A stretch of 11,986 nucleotides of DNA. It comes from Anaerolineales bacterium (lineage in GTDB: Bacteria; Chloroflexota; Anaerolineae; 4572-78; J111). The notes below the pieces were generated by a model. That model saw only the letters and a program-made list of their open reading frames with translations, was not told where the DNA came from and made no database searches. Location: the NCBI GenBank assembly GCA_020634935.1, contig JACKAT010000089.1, positions 1 through 11,986 of the forward strand, written 5' to 3'. The translations under genes were made by a program, and so were the position numbers. Positions 6,899-11,986 of the stretch are shown in pieces. How positions within the stretch are numbered: the stretch's first letter is position 1; the number at the start of each line of letters is the position of its first letter.

Positions 6899-9637
6899 TA
6901 TTTCCTCACTTCTCCAGTACTGCCGTTAAATTCTACAAGATCGCCGTCTTTAAGCCAATGGGTAACGCCTTTGAGTGAGACGATGGTAAACAACGCATTT
7001 CCGCGAAACGATGGCGGCGTGGGAGAGCAGGCTGCCATGCTCGACGAGAAGTAGCGGCGGCGGAAAACAGGAAGAATCAACCGGGATCGGTGCGCTGCGC
7101 CACCAGAATTTCGCCGGGTTGGAGAATCGTGTTTTTGGGTCGGTGACGATACAGATCGGGCCTCGGACGATACCGGGTGAGCAGCAAGACTGGAGAATAG
7201 AGAATGAAGAATGGAGAAGGGAGAATTGGGAGTTGGGAGTTGGGAGTTGGGAGTTAAGCAAAGAAGCGTCTGTATTGGGCTGTACTGAGGGCGATTGATC
7301 ATTAGTCATTGGTAATTGGTAATTGGAGACGATGCCGCGGGTTTCGAAGCGATCGGGGGGTGGTGGGGTTTTTTGGTGGCGCTCGAATTCGGTGTAGCGG
7401 AGTTGGGCTAAGGTGTTCAGATTAGTGGTGGTAGCAGTGCCGTTGATGAACCCGAAAATTTCTTCGACATCCAGGTAGAAAATGTCGCGCGGATCGGTCA
7501 GCAGATTCTGCGTATATAGTTTTTGGCCCAGTTCGACGAAAATCTGCCGGGCGCGACCAAACAGGCGGGTGCGCTCGAAACGGAGATTTTCACGGTTGCG
7601 AATGAGCCGGCGGGCGTTTTTCAAAACCCAATTAAAAACAAGCCGACGCAAGGGATGACCGGATAGAGCCGCGCGCACCTGTTCATTCACCTGATCAGGT
7701 GCGGTGGTTTGGGGCGAAGGGTGGACGCCGTTTTGATACGGTGTCGGTGACGGCTCCAAATGTCGGGCTAACTGGCCGATTGACCGGAGCAGCGGCAGGG
7801 GATCGTCGTACAGCGTCGGACTTTCGAGCTTGAGTTCTTCCAAGCAGCGATCACCAAATTTTTCCAGGTAAGCGTTATACTGAGCTTCAAACGCGGGTCG
7901 AGCCGGCATCGCTTCCAGAATTTCTGAAATCGAGCCATCGCTGAGTAAACCGATGAAATCGGCATCGCCGGCAGCGAGTTGGGCCATTCGACGCAAGTGA
8001 GTAACCGGTTCGGCGCTGATGATACCGCCGGCGCCGGACAGGAGCGCATTCTGGAGCGAACCGTGGGTATCGCCACACCATTTCTCTGTCAATTGGCGCA
8101 GAACCCCGTAAAAAATCATGGCAAAAAAATCATTGATTAACGGCGCGTCCCAGCGAGTGAGTAGTTGGTTTTCCAAGTTGCGATAGTAGGCAACTAATTC
8201 ATCGGGACGCTTTTGACTTAGATTCGGTCGTTCAGAACCCAGCGCGTTGTTCAAGCGAACATAAAAGGCGTCGATACGGCGCGGCAAGAGGACGTAGTTG
8301 GCGATGAGACCAGTCAGGGTCCGGCCCAAATAGAGCGCGTCACGCAGCCGATCGCCCCGGCTAGGAGATGTCTGTTCGGCCAGCAGTTCATCGGGCAAGC
8401 TTTCTTTGACGCCCATCATCTGCTCCATGAAGCGCCGGTTGAGTTTATAGCCGGGCAGCAAGGCCAGCACCCGGTACCAACTGAGCAGGTTATAGTAGAT
8501 GCGCCCCTGTATAAAACCGAGCATATGCCGGAAAGTCATCGCATGGTCGATAATAAGACTGTCCGGCACACCCATAATCCGACAAAACTGACGATAAACT
8601 TCCTCATAAGCCCGGCGGGCAAAAGAGAACGTTAACGGCGTGGTTACGCCGGGGTAGCTTTCAGCGATGTTGCTGTTGTCCCACAAATTGAGTTCCCCGT
8701 CAGGCGGCCCCACCTCGGCGCGTAAGGTAGTGATGGGCCGCGCTTGCAGCAGGTAGAGTTGGTCATTTTCGATGGCCCATTCGATATCTTGGGGGCAGCC
8801 GAAAATCTGTTCGGTACGGCGGGCGAGGGCGGCGATGGACTGAATCTGGACGTTAGATAAAGTGGCAGCGGGTAGTGCGTAGGGTGTAGAGCGTAGAGCG
8901 CGCGCGTTGGGTTCGCTGGCAAGACTCCTAGCCAAAGAAGGTGTTTCGACGGTCGGCGGTCGGTGGTCGGCGGTCTGATGGCCAATGATTTGGTTGTGTG
9001 CATCGACATGATAGGTATCGGCATTAGTGTAACCGGAGACAAGGGCCGTACCGAGGCCGGGGACAGCGCTAATAACGGCCACATCGCGCCGGCCGGTGAC
9101 CGGATCGGCGCTGAAGGCGACGCCGGACCAATCGGCATTGACCATGCGCTGGATCAGAACGGCGGGGGGTTGGGGCGCGGCGTCGAGACCGTTCGCCCGG
9201 CGGTAGGCCAGCGCCCGCTCGCTAAAGGCGGAGCGCCAGACCTCGATCACTTTGTCGGCCACTTCCGCGTGAGGGACGTTGAGAAAGCTATCGAACTGGC
9301 CGGCGAAGGAGTGTCGGGTTCCATCTTCGTCAAGAGCGGATGAGCGCACGGCGACCGGCGCACCGTCGGGACAGAGATCGGCCACAGCTTGCTCGAGTTC
9401 GGCCCGGATCGGCGCGGACAAGGTCAGGGCATCGAGCCGGCTGACTATGTCATAGTCGTGGTTAGCTTGGGAGTGGTTGCGGCGTTGCGTATCGCTTAGA
9501 CAGGCATCAAAGGCGTTCGCCGACAGGACAAACCAGGCCGGAATAGCGATATCGGTATGATGAAGCGCGGCGAGATGTTGAGCTTTGCCGCCAAGTTTCG
9601 CGTCAGGTTTAGCGTGTTCGGGATAAATGATAAACAA
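6898..9637 (-). CDS. PEP-synthase/rifampin-phosphotransferase-like dikinase (PPDK N-terminal ATP-grasp plus swivelling His domain), 3' end frame-disrupted
   Basis: First gene of the operon. The ATP-grasp domain shows GGKAQHLAAL (16-25), PVAVRSSALDEDGTRHSFAG (94-113), GVAFSADPVTG (172-182) and DIEWAIENDQLYLLQARPIT (284-303). A central domain begins at NSNIAESYPGVTTPLTFSF (321-339), as in rifampin phosphotransferase-type dikinases. The C-terminal swivelling domain (SPGIVRGP ... EHGSLLSHAAIVSR) carries the phosphohistidine, about His873. There is no PEP-binding TIM barrel, so it probably phosphorylates a small-molecule or lipid alcohol with ATP to AMP plus Pi (inference). The uninterrupted frame runs 9637-6950 (895 aa), but the last ~65 codons need frame changes at 7132-7136, 7064-7067 and 6991-7004 and contain a TGA (7077-7079, expected Trp of DPGW); the family C-terminus DGDLVEFNGSTGEVRK ends at 6898. 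The start is TTG (9635-9637) with AGGAG 12 nt upstream. Four heptamer arrays lie inside the gene. Confidence 0.8.
7193..7255. repeat. Heptanucleotide tandem array (nine units) inside the dikinase gene
   Basis: Nine consecutive 7-bp units without a gap: GAGAATA, GAGAATG, AAGAATG, GAGAAGG, GAGAATT, then four GGGAGTT. The style matches the short tandemly repeated repetitive (STRR) heptamers described from cyanobacteria. It is translated on the minus strand as an NSQ/LPTPNSQ-rich low-complexity stretch just before the SPGIVRGP motif. Confidence 0.9.
7294..7328. repeat. Heptanucleotide tandem array (five units) inside the dikinase gene
   Basis: ATTGATC, ATTAGTC, ATTGGTA, ATTGGTA, ATTGGAG in register. 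With the array at 7193-7255 and the 38 bp between them it forms a block of about 135 bp (45 codons, residues ~770-815) that interrupts the expected junction between RFETRGI and SPGIVRGP. Confidence 0.88.
8872..8899. repeat. Heptanucleotide tandem array GTAGNGY x4 inside the dikinase gene
   Basis: GTAGTGC, GTAGGGT, GTAGAGC, GTAGAGC, exactly in 7-bp register, translated as part of LRSTPYALPA (residues ~246-255) in the linker between ATP-grasp sub-domains. Confidence 0.85.
8951..8978. repeat. Heptanucleotide tandem array GGTCGGY x4 inside the dikinase gene
   Basis: GGTCGGC, GGTCGGT, GGTCGGC, GGTCTGA in register, translated as TADHRPPTVE-like sequence (residues ~220-229) in the same ATP-grasp linker as the GTAG array 51 bp away. 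Confidence 0.88.
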
Positions 9638-9696
9638 AGTTGAATGCGTCTCCTGGCTGAAAATAGGTCAATTTTGTAAACTGTCTCTCAAACCCA

Positions 9697-9725
9697 TAGT
9701 CAGTCACCCAAAAGTGTGTTATTAT
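9697..9725 (+). promoter_or_regulatory. Candidate sigma70-type promoter of the MNT-HEPN gene
   Basis: TAGTCA (9697-9702, 4/6 match to TTGACA), a 17-bp spacer and TATTAT (9720-9725). The predicted start of transcription is about 20 nt before the ATG. It lies in the 114-bp divergent gap shared with the dikinase operon. Confidence 0.4.
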
Positions 9726-9751
9726 GAAGACAGTTAAATTGGAATATAGTT

Positions 9752-10384
9752 ATGACACAACCGTTAACTGAAATCAAATCGGTTATCGTACCGATTTTAG
9801 AACAACATCAGGCCATTCGCGCCGGCGTCTTCGGCTCTCTGGTGAGAGGAGAGATGACTGCGGTCAGCGATATCGATATTCTGGTGGAATTACCGCTGAA
9901 AAAAAGTTTGTTTGATTTCATCGATCTAAAGCTGGCTTTAGAAGACGCGCTTGGCCGGTCGGTTGATCTTGTCGATTATTCATCGATCCATCCTCTTTTG
10001 AAAGAACAAATCCTAAATGAGGAGGTCCCCATCTATATGAAACGTGACAGCCGCCTCTTTGTGCAAGATATCCTTGAAAGTATTGAAAAAATCGAAACGT
10101 ATACGCAAGGTTTAACCATTCAAGATTTTTTTCAAAATGACCAAATTCAGGATGCGGTCGTGCGCCGGTTTGAAATTATTGGTGAAGCCACCAAGAATTT
10201 GCCCAAAGAACTGCGCGATAGATACCCGGATATTCCCTGGCGTACGATAGCGGGCTTACGAGATGTCCTCATCCATAGTTATTTCAAAATAAACTCAGAA
10301 TTGGTGTGGGATGTTATCGATCAACAATTGCCGAATTTGAAGTCTCAAATCCAACGCATTCTCACCGACTTATCCTCCCCATAA
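9752..10384 (+). CDS. Fused MNT nucleotidyltransferase (antitoxin) - HEPN ribonuclease (HepT toxin) protein
   Basis: 210 aa. Residues 1-95 are a minimal nucleotidyltransferase: GSLVRGEMTAVSDID fits GSX10DXD (G28 S29, D40, D42), with D72 in VDLVDYSS as the likely third metal ligand. Residues 96-210 are a HEPN (DUF86) domain with the catalytic RX4HXY motif RDVLIHSY (R170, H175, Y177). In known pairs such as SO_3165/SO_3166, separate MntA AMPylates the Tyr of HepT and so blocks its RNase activity; here both are one open frame. The join IYMKRDSRLF looks like the MNT C-terminus running straight into a normal HepT start. A strong internal Shine-Dalgarno, GAGGAGGT (10019-10026), lies 10 nt before the in-frame ATG of residue 96, so free 115-aa HepT may also be made. 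Start ATG has only a weak ribosome site. AT-richer than its neighbours, which fits horizontal transfer. Confidence 0.88.
   Translation: MTQPLTEIKSVIVPILEQHQAIRAGVFGSLVRGEMTAVSDIDILVELPLKKSLFDFIDLKLALEDALGRSVDLVDYSSIHPLLKEQILNEEVPIYMKRDSRLFVQDILESIEKIETYTQGLTIQDFFQNDQIQDAVVRRFEIIGEATKNLPKELRDRYPDIPWRTIAGLRDVLIHSYFKINSELVWDVIDQQLPNLKSQIQRILTDLSSP
10019..10039 (+). promoter_or_regulatory. Internal ribosome-binding site and start for the HEPN domain alone
   Basis: GAGGAGGT, a near-perfect anti-16S match, is followed after 10 nt by ATG (10037-10039), in frame with the fusion and exactly at the domain boundary. The same bases encode Asn-Glu-Glu-Val of the conserved MNT C-terminus, so part of the match could be coding coincidence. 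Confidence 0.5.
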
Positions 10385-11335
10385 CACCTGCCACAGTAAC
10401 GGCACCGCCCCAACTCCTAGATACATCAATAATGTCCACACGCCCGACATCGTTTCGATAGCTTTAGCCCGGTTTGTGTTCGGATTTTGCCAAAATCGGG
10501 CGGCGACCACGGCCGCCAGCACGAGTAGCATGACCAGCAAAACGCTTACCGGCCCGGCAAAATCGATTTGACGGGCGGCGAACCCGGCGCTGATGGCCGT
10601 GACCAGCACGGCTCCCCACCAAACCAGCACCGCCTGACGAGGCCCCCACAGCGCACTGTAGGTTTCGACCCCGGTCTCTTCATTCTGCGGCGCTCGAATT
10701 TTGCGACCCAATTCGATGATGACGCCGTTGAAAAAGCTGACGACTAAAAACCAAGCCAATCCCCAATGGGGCAGACTGGCGCCGGCGGCCAGCCAATCGC
10801 AGGCGGTCGTGTAGAAATCGATGAGCGGGACGATGAGCATGTGCGTCCACAGATAGGTGATGGGCCTGGCTCTGAGCCAGTCGCGCACGAAGAATTCGCG
10901 GCTCATCAAGGCCAGATAGCCCCAAACCAGCAGCAGCAGCGGCACCAGCGCCGGCTCCAGCCACCACGCCAGCCCCAGTTGAACAACCAACGTCAAGCCC
11001 CAGAGCGCCCCCAATTCCCGCAGCGAGACCAACCCGCGCGGAACGGGTCGATAGGGTCGGAACTGGGCATCCTCGGCAAAATCTTTGAATTCGTCGGCCA
11101 GCCGCAACTGCAAGAAAAAAAGAAAGGCGCTCACAAAGGCGACTACGACTGTCGCCGGCCGGGGCCATTCGATCTGACCGCGCAGCAGGCTGGAATAGCT
11201 TACCGCCGAAAAACTAAAAGCCGCAATTAAAATCCCGTGACCGATGACGGGAAATCGCTCGTTTTGGTAAATCCAGAAACGGGCCAAGATATTGGCCGGC
11301 GGTGTTGGGTTGGCAGAATGGGTATCGGTCGTCAT
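10370..11335 (-). CDS. UbiA-family membrane prenyltransferase
   Basis: 321 aa, several hydrophobic segments. UbiA enzymes join a polyprenyl diphosphate to an aromatic or other acceptor in the cytoplasmic membrane, using Mg2+ held by two Asp-rich motifs. Motif 1 is RLADEFKDFAEDAQFRPYRP (78-97) with D81, D85 and D89 in DxxxDxxxD spacing; the usual leading Asn is Ala here. Motif 2 is at ELGRKIRAPQNEETGVETYS (208-227), where the usual Asp before EE is Asn. The acceptor cannot be deduced: ubiquinone, menaquinone, heme O and archaeal-type lipid enzymes all belong here, and the sequence lacks hallmarks of CyoE. The ATG at 11333-11335 has no Shine-Dalgarno. Its 3' end overlaps the convergent MNT-HEPN gene by 15 bp. 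Confidence 0.85.
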   Translation of the reverse strand: MTTDTHSANPTPPANILARFWIYQNERFPVIGHGILIAAFSFSAVSYSSLLRGQIEWPRPATVVVAFVSAFLFFLQLRLADEFKDFAEDAQFRPYRPVPRGLVSLRELGALWGLTLVVQLGLAWWLEPALVPLLLLVWGYLALMSREFFVRDWLRARPITYLWTHMLIVPLIDFYTTACDWLAAGASLPHWGLAWFLVVSFFNGVIIELGRKIRAPQNEETGVETYSALWGPRQAVLVWWGAVLVTAISAGFAARQIDFAGPVSVLLVMLLVLAAVVAARFWQNPNTNRAKAIETMSGVWTLLMYLGVGAVPLLWQVLWGG

Positions 11336-11366
11336 AGGGCTGTGGGTGTGACTAAATTTGGTCGAT

Positions 11367-11395
11367 AGTATATCAATTATGGCGTAAAATGTCGC
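11367..11395 (-). promoter_or_regulatory. Candidate sigma70-type promoter of the UbiA gene
   Basis: On the minus strand GCGACA (11395-11390, 4/6 match), a 17-bp spacer and TATACT (11372-11367, 5/6 match). The predicted transcript starts roughly 25 nt before the ATG, leaving a short leader without a ribosome site. Confidence 0.45.
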
Positions 11396-11414
11396 CTATC
11401 GAAAGTTAGGGGAA

Positions 11415-11456
11415 GGGAGATGGGGGGTTGGAGATTAGAGATTGGGCGATAGGGCG
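11415..11456. repeat. Degenerate heptanucleotide array (six units), intergenic
   Basis: GGGAGAT, GGGGGGT, TGGAGAT, TAGAGAT, TGGGCGA, TAGGGCG in 7-bp register. It has the same unit length and purine-rich style as the array at 7193-7255, but here lies in non-coding DNA upstream of the UbiA gene. Confidence 0.7.
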
Positions 11457-11719
11457 ATTAAAACGTTGTTGGTAGAATTTACGCCATTCACATTATTTCG
11501 ATGCTGCGGATGGTGAAAGCCTGGCAGCGTTGGATTACAAACTCCATGCGGGGGTACTTCTCGCTCCTGGTGCGCTCGAAGTGATATCAGACAGGTTGCT
11601 GACCGTTCACTTTCCCTCAACATTTGTTCTAACAGAACAGGTGAATAATTCAAACCTATTTGGAAACCTATAGAGTCTGAACTGAAATAACAGACAACCG
11701 GGTAAAAATCACAAAAAAC
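11457..11719. other. Non-coding stretch without a recognisable gene
   Basis: About 260 bp in which all frames are open for modest distances but none gives a recognisable protein or a start with a ribosome site. The longest plus-strand readings run from ~11502 to ~11665 and from an ATG at 11501 to TGA 11582-11584 (27 codons). A small hairpin TGTTCT-AAC-AGAACA lies at 11625-11639. It may be a decayed gene, but I cannot name it. Confidence 0.4.
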
Positions 11720-11931
11720 TTGGTTGTTTATCATTTTCCCCCGGTTGTTTTCGTTGCTTCCTCGGTTGCTTTGGTTGCTTCCCCGGTTGTTTCAACTGCT
11801 TCTCTGGTTGTCTATGGCTGCTTCCCCGGTTGTTTTCGTTGCTTCCTCGGTTGCTTTGGTTGCTTCCCCGGTTGTTTCAACTGCTTCCTTGGTTGTTTTG
11901 ACCGCTTCCCTGGTTGTCTATCGTTTTGCTC
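11720..11931. repeat. 21-bp minisatellite with an 85-bp higher-order repeat
   Basis: About ten contiguous units of 21 bp, each starting YGGTTG and most ending GCTTCCY. Units start at 11742, 11763, 11784, 11805 (22 bp), 11827, 11848, 11869, 11890 and 11911, with a degenerate first unit at 11720. The 64 bp at 11739-11802 are identical to 11824-11887, so a four-unit block of 85 bp was duplicated recently. The 21-bp period equals three heptamers, two DNA turns or seven codons. All frames stay open over long stretches, but no frame has a sound start, and the 22-bp unit shifts frame, so I treat it as non-coding. Confidence 0.92.
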
Positions 11932-11986
11932 CGGTAAGTGATCGTATTCTGATGGTTACCCATTACTTCAGACCAGATGCAGCCCT

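Noticed and set aside
7077..7079. UGA read as tryptophan (altered genetic code)
   Set aside because: The intact genes use TGG for Trp and TGA is used as a normal stop (for example 4928-4930); the codon lies in the error-dense segment.
5413..7136. Programmed ribosomal frameshifting as the cause of the frame breaks
   Set aside because: Too many breaks, needing both added and removed bases, at ordinary short homopolymers and without slippery heptamers plus stimulatory structures; also one plain TGA.
7193..7328. Insertion sequence or MITE in the dikinase gene
   Set aside because: No terminal inverted repeats or target-site duplication seen; the block is built from tandem heptamers.
11435..11734. 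A 99-codon minus-strand reading
   Set aside because: Unusual composition, no family resemblance, no ribosome site, and it runs into the heptamer array.
11739..11931. Possible CRISPR array
   Set aside because: Units are contiguous 21-mers that differ from one another by point changes; there are no unique spacers between conserved repeats.
11720..11941. A 73-codon plus-strand reading through the minisatellite giving a seven-residue repeat rich in Val/Ala then Cys/Phe/Gly
   Set aside because: It starts at TTG without a ribosome site, and the repeat character changes midway because the 22-bp unit shifts the frame. A 21-bp period keeps frames open by default, so openness is no evidence of coding.

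Overview
The window (about 53% GC by impression, with AT-rich intergenic stretches) looks like chromosomal DNA of a free-living bacterium. I would guess Chloroflexota (Anaerolineae/Caldilineae-like), based on the style of the proteins: a GH100/GH133-like sugar hydrolase, a membrane-bound type II NADH dehydrogenase, a fused MNT-HEPN gene and a UbiA protein. Abundant heptanucleotide repeats of the kind known from cyanobacteria make that assignment tentative. No rRNA, tRNA, CRISPR array, transposase or integrase was seen.

Layout. 3-446 (+): C-terminal part of an (alpha/alpha)6-barrel sugar hydrolase, ending at a strong bidirectional terminator (533-568) shared with the convergent ndh gene (575-1918, -). 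1919-2289: AT-rich regulatory gap with two CRP-like palindromes. 2290-9637 (-): a five-gene, leftward, probably single transcription unit. In transcription order it holds a PEP-synthase/rifampin-phosphotransferase-like dikinase, a DUF3419/BtaA-like SAM-dependent aminocarboxypropyl transferase, a SEC59/DGK1/VTE5-type CTP-dependent lipid kinase, a GNAT-like acyltransferase and an OleC-like acyl-adenylating enzyme. 9752-10384 (+): a single-polypeptide MNT nucleotidyltransferase-HEPN ribonuclease, i.e. a fused toxin-antitoxin. 10370-11335 (-): a UbiA-family prenyltransferase whose 3' end overlaps the MNT-HEPN gene. 11336-11986: gene-poor, with a heptamer array and a 21-bp minisatellite.

How they may work together (inference). 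The five-gene operon combines two phosphotransfer enzymes, a headgroup-forming enzyme related to betaine-lipid synthesis, an acyl activator and an acyltransferase. This is the toolkit for a modified polar lipid or lipid-linked metabolite; I know of no characterised pathway with this gene set. UbiA nearby could supply a prenyl lipid.

Two structural oddities stand out. First, the segment 5413-7136 holds about eleven reading-frame breaks plus one in-frame TGA, almost all at short homopolymers, while genes on both sides are clean. By hand, restoring single bases at these runs recovers normal family sequences. This is either local sequence error or very recent decay. Second, heptanucleotide tandem arrays have entered the dikinase gene at two linkers while keeping its frame open.
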